Source of the DNA: Terriglobales bacterium
GTDB taxonomy: Bacteria > Acidobacteriota > Terriglobia > Terriglobales > Acidobacteriaceae
DNA length: 64,000 bases
Assembly: GCA_035764005.1 (NCBI GenBank)
Contig: DASTZZ010000111.1
Coordinates: 96,363-160,362, forward strand
Direction: 5' to 3'
In this document: in pieces, positions 43,689-52,814 of the stretch
How positions within the stretch are numbered: position 1 is the stretch's first letter
Layout of the letters: each line of letters starts with the position of its first letter
The notes under the pieces: model-generated
What the model saw: only the letters and a program-made list of their open reading frames with translations
Databases searched by the model: none
What the model was told of the DNA's origin: nothing
Program-made: the position numbers and the translations under genes

Positions 43689-44021
43689 CGATAACCAGCT
43701 GCATCGGGTTGGCCTCCACAAAAGTCGTATTGGTTTCGCAGCTCCTAAGGTCTAGCCTTCACGCATTGCAACTCGCCGGATTTTCGACCCAGTTCAGTGT
43801 TTCGGCTACTAAAAGTTGTGAAATCAATGTGGTAACTTGCTTCGCGCGCTAAAAGGTTACTTAACATTCCTTTACATTTGGCATTAGTTGTGTCATTTTG
43901 ATGGCCCTTTGCGGTTCCCCCGTCAATTGAAACGAACCGTAAATCTGAAGTTTGCGGTGCAATACGAACGGGCCGGAGTCCAGCACCCACCGCGCCCGCG
44001 CGCCGGAGAAACATTCGAATA
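43689..44021. other. Intergenic region upstream of asparagine synthase
   Basis: 333 bp without a supported gene. A 60-bp A+T-rich stretch near 43840-43905 (TTACTTAACATTCCTTTACA) is the most promoter-like part. No hairpin terminator for pit was recognised. Confidence 0.4.
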
Positions 44022-45965
44022 ATGTGCGGAATCGCGGGATTTACCCACGTTGAAAAACGTCTTCCTGCTGGAGTTCTGACATCAGCGCTCGACTCGATCG
44101 CCCATCGCGGCCCGGATCATCAGGGACAATTCGTCTCAGGACAGGTATCGCTCGGCGCTACGCGGCTGCGAATCATTGATCTGGAAGCCGGCGACCAGCC
44201 GCTGAAGAGTTCAGATAGCGATGTGGTGCTTATCTTCAATGGTGAGATCTTCAATCACCATGAACTTCGCTGCGAACTTCAACAAGTCGGCTATCGTTTT
44301 CAAACTCACTGCGACACCGAAGTCGCGCTGAATGCCTACCTGCATTGGGGCGATTCATGCTTCGCGCGCTTCCGCGGCATGTTTGCCATTGCGGCATGGA
44401 CGCAGTCATGTCGCCGACTCGTGCTCGCACGCGACCGCATGGGCATTAAACCTCTTTACTATCGGCTGCATGAAGGCGAGGTTTTCTTTGGCTCGGAGCT
44501 GAAATGCCTGTTTGCTCATCCGGAGGTGCCGCGACAGATCTGCCTTCAAGGACTCGACTCATTTCTAAGCGTCAACTATGTGCCAGGACCATTCACTCTG
44601 GTAGATGGCATCGTGAAGCTGATGCCCGGCCAGATGCTCGAGTGGCAGCGAGGCGCCGCCCATGTAAGCGATTTCGCGATCGCTTCACCGAAGCGGCGAT
44701 CGCCGGCAACCATCGAAGCTGCATGTGAAGAACTCGACGCTCTCCTTTCCGAGGCGGTGCGCGAACAACTTGTCGCCGACACAGCGGTGGGAATCTGGTT
44801 GAGCGGCGGATTGGATTCCTCGACAATCCTTCACTACGCCAGCGAGCAATCAAGAAAGGCGATTAAGACTTTCTCCGTTACCTTCAAAGGCAGTTCGGGA
44901 GACGAGAGCGAGCACATCCGCCGCGTGAGCCGCCACTATGGAACCGATCACACGGAGTTTGATCTGAATAGCGAAGTAAATCTAATCGGAGCAATCGAAG
45001 ACCTCGCCTTCTACTCCGACGAGCCGAGCGCCGATGCCGGAGCGCTGCCCACATGGTTTCTCTCTCAGATCACGCGAGAGAGCGCGACGGTAGCTCTGAG
45101 CGGCGAAGGATCGGACGAGTTATTCGCCGGCTATTTGACCTACAAAGCTGATCGCTATGCCTCGACGTTCCGACTGTTGCCTCGTGCCCTGCGCAAGGCC
45201 GCACTGGCTATGGCAGCACGATTGCCCGCTCAGGATGGCCGCATTAGCTTCGAATATAAACTCAAGCGATTTCTCGAAGGATCGCTGCTATCGCCGCAGC
45301 TCGCGCACATTTTCTGGAACGGAACCAATTCGGAGCGCGACAAGGAAGACCTGTTTCTGTTCGCAGAGCCGGATTCACTCGGCGGATGGTTAGGTCAAAT
45401 GAGCGGCTCCACATTGCAGAGTTTTCTGGATTTTGATCAACGCTTCTATCTCGCCGACGACATTCTCTACAAAGTCGATCGCATGAGCATGGCGCACTCG
45501 CTGGAAGTGCGTCCGCCATTCCTCGATATGCGCATCGTCGAGTTCGCGCGGGCGCTTCCAGCAAAGTTCAAGCTGTACGGCAGCACGTCAAAATATGTGC
45601 TGCGCAAGCTGATGGCGGACAAGTTGCCGCCCCATGTCTTGCATCGTTCCAAAATGGGATTTGATATCCCGGTCCACGACTGGTTCCGCGGAGTGCTGCG
45701 ACCACTCCTTCTGGAAACGTTGAACCGGGAAAACGTCGAGGACACCGGACTGTTCCGTTGGCCCGCAGTCGAACGCCTGATTCACAGGCATCTCGAGAGG
45801 AGAGAGAACGCAGGTTATCAGTTATGGGGACTTATGGTGTTGTTGATGTGGATGAAGCGCTGGAGCGTGGAACTGCCGGCGGCCGAACAGGTATCCGAGG
45901 TGCTGGTCGAGGGCTTGGAGGGGGTCGGATCGTCCTCGCCGCAGCTAGCCTTGTCTTCCTCGTAG
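44022..45965 (+). CDS. asnB: Glutamine-hydrolysing asparagine synthase
   Basis: 647 residues. Class II amidotransferase domain with nucleophile Cys2 (MCGIAGF), SIAHRGPDHQG and VLIFNGEIFNHHEL; synthetase domain with the ATP PP-loop SGGLDSS at 261-267, SGEGSDELFAGYLTYK and SLEVRPPFLDMRIVEFA. Converts aspartate to asparagine, or, in polysaccharide clusters, amidates a sugar acid or peptide. The natural family end is near WMKRWSVE; about 30 further residues extend over the start of the next gene. With a membrane glycosyltransferase next, a surface-polymer role is plausible. Confidence 0.94.
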   Translation: MCGIAGFTHVEKRLPAGVLTSALDSIAHRGPDHQGQFVSGQVSLGATRLRIIDLEAGDQPLKSSDSDVVLIFNGEIFNHHELRCELQQVGYRFQTHCDTEVALNAYLHWGDSCFARFRGMFAIAAWTQSCRRLVLARDRMGIKPLYYRLHEGEVFFGSELKCLFAHPEVPRQICLQGLDSFLSVNYVPGPFTLVDGIVKLMPGQMLEWQRGAAHVSDFAIASPKRRSPATIEAACEELDALLSEAVREQLVADTAVGIWLSGGLDSSTILHYASEQSRKAIKTFSVTFKGSSGDESEHIRRVSRHYGTDHTEFDLNSEVNLIGAIEDLAFYSDEPSADAGALPTWFLSQITRESATVALSGEGSDELFAGYLTYKADRYASTFRLLPRALRKAALAMAARLPAQDGRISFEYKLKRFLEGSLLSPQLAHIFWNGTNSERDKEDLFLFAEPDSLGGWLGQMSGSTLQSFLDFDQRFYLADDILYKVDRMSMAHSLEVRPPFLDMRIVEFARALPAKFKLYGSTSKYVLRKLMADKLPPHVLHRSKMGFDIPVHDWFRGVLRPLLLETLNRENVEDTGLFRWPAVERLIHRHLERRENAGYQLWGLMVLLMWMKRWSVELPAAEQVSEVLVEGLEGVGSSSPQLALSSS

Positions 45966-47683
45966 GCGTCATCAGCCCGCCGCATCTGATGGACGACGTA
46001 GATGCCGTCCAGGCGCAGATCGCACGCAACATGCTCGCGTCTGGAGATTACGTCACCGCGCGCCTCGATGGCGTTCCCTATTTGGAAAAGTCTCCGCTTG
46101 TGTACTGGCTCATGGCGGGTTCGTACCGCACCTTGGGCGTGCACGACTGGTCAGCGCGCCTGCCGCTTGCTCTCGGCGTTTTGCTGCTGTGCTGGATTAC
46201 TTACCGCTTCGCGCGCTGGGCGTTCGATGAAGCGGCGGCAGTCTACACCGGGCTGGCCCTGGCGACGTGCATTGGACTGTTCCTCTTCACACGCATTCTG
46301 ATTCCCGATGCACTGCTGACTCTGACGATCACAGGCGCGATCTGGGCGTGGCTGCGATTGCTGGATCCTGACGAAGAACCAGGAACGATTCACGCCGTTC
46401 TGCTTGGCGCCTGTTTTGGCGCTGGTTTACTGCTCAAGGGATTGATCGCGATCGTTTTCCCGATACTTGCAGTCCTCTTGTACATGGGTTGCACGCGGCA
46501 ATTGTTCGCACTGAGCGCGTGGAAACGCCTGCAGATGTTTACAGTGGCGGGAATCGCGCTGCTCATCGCTGTGCCCTGGCATGTGCTCGCTACCCTTCGC
46601 AATCCACCCTACTTGGCGTTTTCCTTGCACAGCGGTCCTGGTGAGTACCGCGGATTCTTCTGGTTCTACTTCTTCAACGAGCACCTCCTGCGCTTCCTGA
46701 ACCTTCGATATCCGCATGATTACAACACCGTCCCTCGCGCGCTCTTCTGGCTGCTGAACCTGGTTTGGCTGTTTCCCTGGTCGGCATTTCTGCCTGCCGC
46801 TGCACGATTGAGTTACCGTCCGAGCACGCGCGCCGGTCGTGCGCGCCTGATGGCTCTCTGCTGGATCGGCACAGTCATGGTCTTCTTCACTTTCTCCACC
46901 ACGCAGGAGTACTACTCGATGCCGATTTATCCGGCTCTAGCCATGCTCCTCGGATCGGCAATCGCTTCAGAGAACACGCGTGTTCGCGCAGGAATGCGCG
47001 GACTCCAAATCACCTTCGGTCTGCTGTTTGCTGCGGTAGCAACTTTGCTCCTGCTGGTTTGGCGCACGCCCGCGCCGGGCGACATCTCGCAGGCACTGGT
47101 TCAGCATCCTGAGCTCTATACGTTGTCCCTCGGCCATTTCGGCGACCTCACCCTCGCCGCATTTGCCTATCTCAAGCTACCGCTCGCTCTCGCAGCCCTC
47201 GCGTTTGCGTTGGCATCGGTAGGGCTCACACTCGCCCGCGAAAACGCGAAAAAAATCGCTGCGATTGCCGTTGCAATGGTGGTGTTCTTTCAGGCAGCTC
47301 GAGTGGCTCTTATTCGGTTTGATGGCTATCTCGGTTCGTATCCGCTCGCACAGGCACTGGAAAAATCTCCTCCAGGAGAACTGATCGAAGCAGACGCTTA
47401 CTATGCATTCTCGTCGGTCTTCTTCTATACCAACCGCAGCGCGCTGTTATGGAATGGACGCAAGGACAATCTCGAGTATGGCTCGTATGCTCCCGGAAGC
47501 GCGAAAGTTTTCATCGATGACCAGGGATTCCAGGCGCTCTGGTTGCAGCCGGCGCGATTCTATCTGCTTGCGTACGGAAGCGATGTGCCGCATCTGAAGC
47601 AACTCGTCGGTGAGGCGAAGGTGCACGAGGTGGCTCACAACGCCGACAACTACTTACTTACGAATCTCCCGTCGCATGAGTGA
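45824..47683 (+). CDS. ArnT/family 39-like membrane glycosyltransferase
   Basis: 619 residues from ATG 45824, which overlaps asnB by 142 bp. The first helix (IVLAAASLVFLVGVI) is followed by SPPHLMDDVDAVQAQIARNM, the acidic periplasmic loop typical of GT-C enzymes, and YLEKSPLVYWLMAGSYRTLG. About a dozen membrane helices and a C-terminal periplasmic part follow. Such enzymes move a sugar from a polyprenyl-phosphate donor to lipid A, protein or other acceptors. The N-terminal ~32 residues before helix 1 are Gly/Arg-rich and may not be translated. Confidence 0.88.
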   Translation: MGTYGVVDVDEALERGTAGGRTGIRGAGRGLGGGRIVLAAASLVFLVGVISPPHLMDDVDAVQAQIARNMLASGDYVTARLDGVPYLEKSPLVYWLMAGSYRTLGVHDWSARLPLALGVLLLCWITYRFARWAFDEAAAVYTGLALATCIGLFLFTRILIPDALLTLTITGAIWAWLRLLDPDEEPGTIHAVLLGACFGAGLLLKGLIAIVFPILAVLLYMGCTRQLFALSAWKRLQMFTVAGIALLIAVPWHVLATLRNPPYLAFSLHSGPGEYRGFFWFYFFNEHLLRFLNLRYPHDYNTVPRALFWLLNLVWLFPWSAFLPAAARLSYRPSTRAGRARLMALCWIGTVMVFFTFSTTQEYYSMPIYPALAMLLGSAIASENTRVRAGMRGLQITFGLLFAAVATLLLLVWRTPAPGDISQALVQHPELYTLSLGHFGDLTLAAFAYLKLPLALAALAFALASVGLTLARENAKKIAAIAVAMVVFFQAARVALIRFDGYLGSYPLAQALEKSPPGELIEADAYYAFSSVFFYTNRSALLWNGRKDNLEYGSYAPGSAKVFIDDQGFQALWLQPARFYLLAYGSDVPHLKQLVGEAKVHEVAHNADNYLLTNLPSHE

Positions 47684-48884
47684 CACAATGCAAAGATGGA
47701 TCGAGTGTCTTCGATTGGCAGTAGCGGCGCTCAAGGCTGATCGCCTGAAGGCATTCCTCACTACTCTGAGCGTAGTGATCGGCTGCGCGTCGCTGGTGCT
47801 GGTTCTCACCATCGCCGGCAATGGGAAAAAATACATCGTCTCGCGCATTGAAGGCATAGGCGCAAACCTGGCATATGCAACACTGAACCGAAATGGGAAT
47901 CCGACGACTCTCGAAGATGAGTTAAACCTTGCCGATCTCGACGCTATCCGCACCACAATCCCGGGGGTAAAAGCGGTTGCCGGAACCTACGATGCGCCCA
48001 TTGACTTCCAGATCGCCGGCAAGCCTCGCCACGCGCGACTGGTGGGCGCAACGCCTGATTTCCTGAAGATTCGCAATCTGAACATCACCTCTGGCCGCTA
48101 TTTCGATGACGAAGATTTTCGCTCGCGCTCGAGGGTCTGCCTGGTGACGGATGCGATTGCCGACCGCAATCCCACACTGGCAATCGGCGACCGCCTGCGC
48201 ATTGACCAGTTCCACTGCACGGTGATCGGCACCTTCACCGAAGGTATTCCCACTTTTGGACAATCAGAAATTCAGGCGGAAACCATTCTGGTCCCCTACA
48301 AGACGGCGCGGCTCATTACCGGCGAGTCGTTCCTGCAGGTAATCTACGCACAAGCGGACTCCTCCTATGCTGTGCGTCAGATCACCCGGGATATGAAACA
48401 GCTACTTCAGAGCCATCATCGCCCGGAAGCTAAATACGATGTAGAGAATCTTTCCTCGTTGCTTCAAACCGCGGGCGACATTTCGCTGGCAATGAGCGCG
48501 GTGCTTCTCGCGATCGGATTGGTTACGCTTGTGGTGGGCGGCACCGGCATTATGAACATCATGCTGGCAAACATTGCGGAGCGAAAGCAGGAGATTGGCT
48601 TGCGGAAAGCGCTGGGCGCACGCTCATCGGAAATTCGTCTTCAATTCCTGCTCGAAGCAGTGTTCATCAGCTCGGCCGGATCGATCGCGGGCGCATTCTG
48701 CGCACTCGCCTTACTGGCTTCTGCAGCAATATTTGTTCAGGATTTTGTGAACCTGAATGTCTCGTGGACTTCCGTGCTGTTTGCGCTGTTAGTCTCAAGC
48801 GCCGTCGGTGTGCTGTTTGGTTACCAACCGGCAAGCCGGGCGGCTAGTCTGCATCCGGTGGAAGCGCTCCGCGCCGAAGCCTAG
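47676..48884 (+). CDS. MacB-like ABC transporter permease
   Basis: 402 residues from ATG 47676, 8 bp inside the preceding gene. Layout is N-terminal helix (FLTTLSVVIGCASLVLVLTI), large MacB-type periplasmic domain (about 50-270), and three C-terminal helices with GGTGIMNIMLANIAERKQEI and GLRKALGARSSEIRLQFLLE, the FtsX/MacB permease signature. It needs an ATPase partner; none is in the window, so it may use one encoded elsewhere. Such systems handle lipoproteins, peptides or antibiotics. Confidence 0.9.
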   Translation: MSDTMQRWIECLRLAVAALKADRLKAFLTTLSVVIGCASLVLVLTIAGNGKKYIVSRIEGIGANLAYATLNRNGNPTTLEDELNLADLDAIRTTIPGVKAVAGTYDAPIDFQIAGKPRHARLVGATPDFLKIRNLNITSGRYFDDEDFRSRSRVCLVTDAIADRNPTLAIGDRLRIDQFHCTVIGTFTEGIPTFGQSEIQAETILVPYKTARLITGESFLQVIYAQADSSYAVRQITRDMKQLLQSHHRPEAKYDVENLSSLLQTAGDISLAMSAVLLAIGLVTLVVGGTGIMNIMLANIAERKQEIGLRKALGARSSEIRLQFLLEAVFISSAGSIAGAFCALALLASAAIFVQDFVNLNVSWTSVLFALLVSSAVGVLFGYQPASRAASLHPVEALRAEA

Positions 48885-49846
48885 CTCGACTCTGATTCCT
48901 TCAATTCCGCAGCGTGCTTTTGTTGGAGATGCCGTGCAAACGCATCGCGCAGCTTGCGCTCCTGCTCGATAGAGTCACCAATATTTGATCCGAGAGGAAT
49001 GTCGGCCTGACATCCTGAGCATCGAGCGCGCACCGGCCCGCCACGGATAATCGCCGTAACAATGGGATGAAGACCTCCCGGAATGGGAACGGCGGGCGTT
49101 CGCGGCTCAGATGCCGCTGGATGCTCCACGATCGGCAATGCAACGCGAGACAAGGGAACTGGCGGGCGAACCAGCGTCTGGATTTCAAATTGACGAGACA
49201 GCCAACCTTCAAGCTCGCTACGATCGGCTTTCGTCATCGACGTGAATTGCACGCCGGTAAGACCATCGCGCTGCCAGACGATGCTTCCCGTCAGCTCGAC
49301 TAAAGGTCCGCCATCCTCAAATGCAAATCTCATATGCAAGCTGCCCGATAGCCGCTCATCGATACCTCGAATACAAACGCCTCCCTGGCTGACATTCAAA
49401 ATCCAGGCATGAGTTGAGAATGCGCCGCAGCGAACATCAACTTCCGCAACCAGCGGAAAGCGGCTGTATCGTCCTCGTTCGCGGAGAATCAATCCATACG
49501 CCGAGCGCAGCGTGGTAGCAATTTCTACCGAATAATTTGCATGGGAGACGATGAAGTCAGCGCCTGCTTCTGACACCTGCTCCCGGTTTCCATGCTCGCC
49601 AACGATGGCGATCGATACGGCGGAGCGATGAGTCGGACTAAGTCGGATCTCGCGCAGCGCAGCGCAGCCCTGTTCGACGTTGGAACAATCGACTACCACG
49701 AGATCGAACTTATTTCGCTGGAGCTCTTCGAGAACATCTCCGCCCCTCGCACCCGATCCCGTCGCGATGCCAAAGCGCTCCACTGCAGTGCGAATCGCCT
49801 GCGAGAGTTCGAGATCTCCGGTCAGGATGAGCGCTTCTGGTTTCAT
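48881..49846 (-). CDS. PilZ-domain protein with receiver-like N-terminus
   Basis: 321 residues. Residues 1-120 look like a receiver fold (EALILTGDLELSQAIRTAVE, KFDLVVVDCSNVE, SIAIVGEHGNREQVSEAGAD), but the usual acidic pair is missing and the phospho-acceptor position is Asp in VVDCS, so phosphorylation is doubtful. A PilZ domain follows (RGRYSRFPLVAEVDV, ILNVSQGGVCIRG), able to bind cyclic di-GMP. The tail has a CSGC pair. It converges on the MacB-like gene with a 4-bp overlap. Confidence 0.85.
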   Translation of the reverse strand: MKPEALILTGDLELSQAIRTAVERFGIATGSGARGGDVLEELQRNKFDLVVVDCSNVEQGCAALREIRLSPTHRSAVSIAIVGEHGNREQVSEAGADFIVSHANYSVEIATTLRSAYGLILRERGRYSRFPLVAEVDVRCGAFSTHAWILNVSQGGVCIRGIDERLSGSLHMRFAFEDGGPLVELTGSIVWQRDGLTGVQFTSMTKADRSELEGWLSRQFEIQTLVRPPVPLSRVALPIVEHPAASEPRTPAVPIPGGLHPIVTAIIRGGPVRARCSGCQADIPLGSNIGDSIEQERKLRDAFARHLQQKHAAELKESESS

Positions 49847-50388
49847 GGCTTAAGTGCGTCTGGCGTAAATCGAATGTTAGCTCTGGAACCCCCAGAACCC
49901 CGCCAGTCGTGAACCGGCGGAATTACCGGAGTAACCATCGAGCCGACACTTGCGGCAGATACTAGCAACTTGACTGGCCAGGAACCAGCAAAAAGACGGG
50001 GTTTAGACAATGCAAGGTGGGCAGCTAGTAACTGTGAGGACTCGGCTCACGAGGGTTTTGGAACAATTTCCTCACAAATCTCGTTTAACAACTATGAATC
50101 GCCAATCGATCCCACCTTTTGCTCGTCAGGCAAAGGATCAATTCCTAATATGGAACTGCGTCGAACTGAACAATTCCTGAATCGTGAAGGTCGCCTCTTG
50201 AATCTAAGTAGAAGCTAAGGTAGATTGAATTCGATGTTCAGCTCTGGTATTCGCTTCACCAAATCTCGCTGTACCGCGTCCGCCACTACACCTCGAATTT
50301 TCCCCAAAATGCGGTAAACATTTCGTTCCTCAGTCCGTCTATTCATTCAACGATCATTCTTCGCCAACTTAGCAGGAGTAGATGTCTC
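49847..50388. other. Intergenic region between divergent regulatory genes
   Basis: 542 bp. An 82-codon open frame at 49970-50218 has no ribosome site or domain and is not called. CCGGCGGAATTACCGG (about 49914) is a short inverted repeat. No known riboswitch was recognised. Contains promoters for the PilZ and STAS genes; AGGAG lies 10 bases before 50389. Confidence 0.4.
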
Positions 50389-50751
50389 ATGGAGGATGCA
50401 TTGGAGTTAAAGCTGGAAATCTTGGCAGATCAGGGAATCGCACTCATACGCTGCAGTGGCCGTCTTCGGTTTGGCAAGGAAGCACAATTATTGAAGAAGT
50501 GCGTGGAAAGCGTCCTGTCACAGTTTTCTATTTGCATTTTGGGCCTCAAAGCTGTCGACCAGATTGACGCTCGCGGACTGGGCACGATCATCGCCTGCTT
50601 TGAAAAAGCACGCTCGCTCGGTTCCCTGCTGCTAATCGGCGGAGCCTCCGAGAAGGTGCACGACATCTTCGGGATAATGCAAGTTGATCGTGTGCTGGAA
50701 ATCTATTCGTCCGAAAACGAGGCGATCTCAGCCTGCTGCCAGGCGGCGTGA
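50389..50751 (+). CDS. STAS-domain protein (anti-sigma-factor-antagonist-like)
   Basis: 120 residues, a single STAS domain: LKLEILADQGIALIRCSGRL, FSICILGLKAVDQIDARGLG, ARSLGSLLLIGGASEKVHDI. In SpoIIAA-type antagonists the loop is D-S-S-G with a phosphorylatable Ser; here it is D-A-R-G, so regulation by phosphorylation is unlikely. It may be a constitutive or scaffold member. No kinase or sigma factor is adjacent. Confidence 0.88.
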   Translation: MEDALELKLEILADQGIALIRCSGRLRFGKEAQLLKKCVESVLSQFSICILGLKAVDQIDARGLGTIIACFEKARSLGSLLLIGGASEKVHDIFGIMQVDRVLEIYSSENEAISACCQAA

Positions 50752-50775
50752 TAGGAGAGATTTGCAACCCACCGA

Positions 50776-51057
50776 TTACGAAGAGCTATCGAAATCCACC
50801 GACCCATTCCGATCTGGTACTCGCGGATTTGCATCTGCACTGGTTCTCCAGCGGCGAACCACGATCATGAGTCCGACGAACATCAGCGCCGGAGGAACAA
50901 GCAGAACGACGATGCCGTTCCGCAACGCATGGACGGTTTGTGCTCCTCCGGCCGCTGCTGTCGTATAGCAAGAGGCGCAGCCCTGCGCCACTGCGTATTT
51001 CGCGGCCACCGAAACCGCGGCGAGTACCGACCATGATGTAGCGTACCTGGTGTTCAT
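50776..51057 (-). CDS. Small membrane protein with CxxC motif behind coxA
   Basis: 93 residues. Signal or first helix (SWSVLAAVSVAAKYAVAQG), then CASC, then helix GIVVLLVPPALMFVGLMIVV and a charged tail. The ATG overlaps the coxA stop by 4 bp, so it belongs to the cytochrome oxidase operon. The CxxC could bind copper or heme or form a disulfide, but no family is recognised. Confidence 0.75.
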   Translation of the reverse strand: MNTRYATSWSVLAAVSVAAKYAVAQGCASCYTTAAAGGAQTVHALRNGIVVLLVPPALMFVGLMIVVRRWRTSADANPRVPDRNGSVDFDSSS

Positions 51058-52814
51058 TGATCCCCGCTTCCAACAGAATTGGACTGCATCACGAAATCCC
51101 GCTCTTCCGTACCGTCGCCATATTCATAAGGACCACAGCAAACGACAGGCAGTTCCCCATGAAAGCTCATGAACGGCGCGGGAGAATCTATCGACCACTC
51201 TAGCGAAGTCGCATTCCACGGATTCGCCCCCGCTCTCTTGCCCTTGAACATGCTCCAGAACAGATTGAAGAGGAACACAAGCTGAACCGCTCCGGTAGCT
51301 AGCGCCGCAATCGTGATGAAGCGGTGCATTCCCACTGTGGACTGAAGGAAGTCGTCGGTCAGCATGGCGTATCGGCGCGGGCTGCCTTCCATCCCCAAGA
51401 CGTGCATGGGCAAGAAGATGCAATAGACTCCCACGAAGGTGAGCCCAAAATGAATCGCGCCCAGGCGCTCGCTCATCAAGCGACCAAACATTTTTGGAAA
51501 CCAGAAATACGTCGCGGCAAAGATTCCAAAGATCGCCGAAACGCCCATCACCATGTGAAAGTGGCCCACAACGAAATAGGTCGCGTGCAGGTAGGAATCG
51601 ATTGCCGGATGCGCCAGCAACACCCCGCTCAGTCCTCCGGTGATGAACGTCGAGATAAAGCCTAGGCAGAACATCATCGCCGTGCTGAAGTGAAGCCTGC
51701 CTCCCCAGAGCGTCCCCAGCCACAGCAGGGTCACGATCGTGGACGGCAGCGAAATGATGATGGTCGGAATCGAGAACAGAAATCCCGAAAACGGGCTCAT
51801 TCCGCTCACGAACATGTGGTGTCCCCATACGACAAAACTCAGGAATCCGATTGCAAGCATGCAGCCGAGTATGACTCTGTATCCCAATATGGGCTTGCGT
51901 GAGAAGCAGGTGATCAGGTGCGACACGATGCCGAATCCCGGCAGAATTGCAATGTAGACCTCGGGATGTCCGAAGAACCAGAACAGGTGTTGCCAGAGCA
52001 GAGGCGAGCCTCCAGCGTGTGGGTCGATTTTTCCGCTTACCAGCAAATTCGCAGGCACAAAGAAACTGGTGCCGGCGTTGCGATCGAGAAGCAACAAAAT
52101 CGCGGCGGCAAGCAACACTGCGAAACTCAACAAAATGAGAATCGCCGTGATGAACCACGCCCAGCAGGTTAGAGGCACCCGCATCAGCGACATGCCTTGG
52201 CATCGCATGTCGATGAAGGTGACGATGAAGTTGAGCGCGCTCATCATGGCGCCAATGCAGAAGATTCCGAGAGAGATGATCCAGAGGTTCTGACCAGCGG
52301 CGAGGCCCGGCCCAGCATCGCGTCCCACTGCACTCAGAGGCGGATAGGCGGTCCATCCTGAAATCGGCGGCCCATCGCTAACGAATAACGTTGAAAGCAA
52401 GACTCCGAGCGCAATCAACGTGGTCCAGAACGACAGCATGTTGAGAACGGGAAACGCCGTCTCTTCGGCTCCAATCTGCAGCGGAAGAAAATAGCTTCCA
52501 AACGCGTTTTGGGGAGCGGTGGTCAGCACAAAAAAGATCATGATCGTGCCGTGCAGGGTGAGCAATGACAAGTAGTACTCGGGAGTCAAAACTCCACCGG
52601 GCGCATTCAGGCCAAACAGGTTTTGGAACCCGGATATGCCACCTGCACCCCAAGCCAAGTGAATGCGCATGATCCAGGACAACGTCATTCCGACCACAAC
52701 CGCAAATAACGATAGAAAGAAGTATTGAATCCCGACGACCTTGTGGTTGGTGCTGAAGACGTAGGTGCGGAGAAATCCTCGCCTGGACTCCTTCCCTGCT
52801 CTGCTGGAATTCAT
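51054..52814 (-). CDS. coxA: Cytochrome c oxidase subunit I
   Basis: 586 residues from ATG 52814, which overlaps the coxB stop by 4 bp. Twelve helices with the heme-copper signatures: low-spin heme His in TLHGTIMIFFVLT, the CuB/Tyr region FFGHPEVYIAILPGFG (cross-linked His-Tyr and the Glu of the D channel, as in A1-type oxidases), VVWGHHMFVSGM, and VVGHFHMVMGVSAIFG with the heme a3 and low-spin ligands. Reduces oxygen to water at the inner membrane. Subunits III and IV are not in the window. Confidence 0.95.
   Translation of the reverse strand: MNSSRAGKESRRGFLRTYVFSTNHKVVGIQYFFLSLFAVVVGMTLSWIMRIHLAWGAGGISGFQNLFGLNAPGGVLTPEYYLSLLTLHGTIMIFFVLTTAPQNAFGSYFLPLQIGAEETAFPVLNMLSFWTTLIALGVLLSTLFVSDGPPISGWTAYPPLSAVGRDAGPGLAAGQNLWIISLGIFCIGAMMSALNFIVTFIDMRCQGMSLMRVPLTCWAWFITAILILLSFAVLLAAAILLLLDRNAGTSFFVPANLLVSGKIDPHAGGSPLLWQHLFWFFGHPEVYIAILPGFGIVSHLITCFSRKPILGYRVILGCMLAIGFLSFVVWGHHMFVSGMSPFSGFLFSIPTIIISLPSTIVTLLWLGTLWGGRLHFSTAMMFCLGFISTFITGGLSGVLLAHPAIDSYLHATYFVVGHFHMVMGVSAIFGIFAATYFWFPKMFGRLMSERLGAIHFGLTFVGVYCIFLPMHVLGMEGSPRRYAMLTDDFLQSTVGMHRFITIAALATGAVQLVFLFNLFWSMFKGKRAGANPWNATSLEWSIDSPAPFMSFHGELPVVCCGPYEYGDGTEERDFVMQSNSVGSGDQ

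Noticed and set aside
48881..48884. Programmed overlap of the convergent permease and PilZ genes
   Set aside because: A 4-bp convergent overlap is common and needs no special explanation.
49970..50218. 82-codon plus-strand open frame
   Set aside because: No ribosome site and no protein-like pattern; kept as intergenic.
49900..50380. Cyclic-di-GMP or other riboswitch upstream of the STAS gene, suggested by the nearby PilZ gene
   Set aside because: No recognisable conserved core of known riboswitch classes could be found by eye.
51124..52356. 410-codon minus-strand open frame
   Set aside because: Out-of-frame shadow of coxA.
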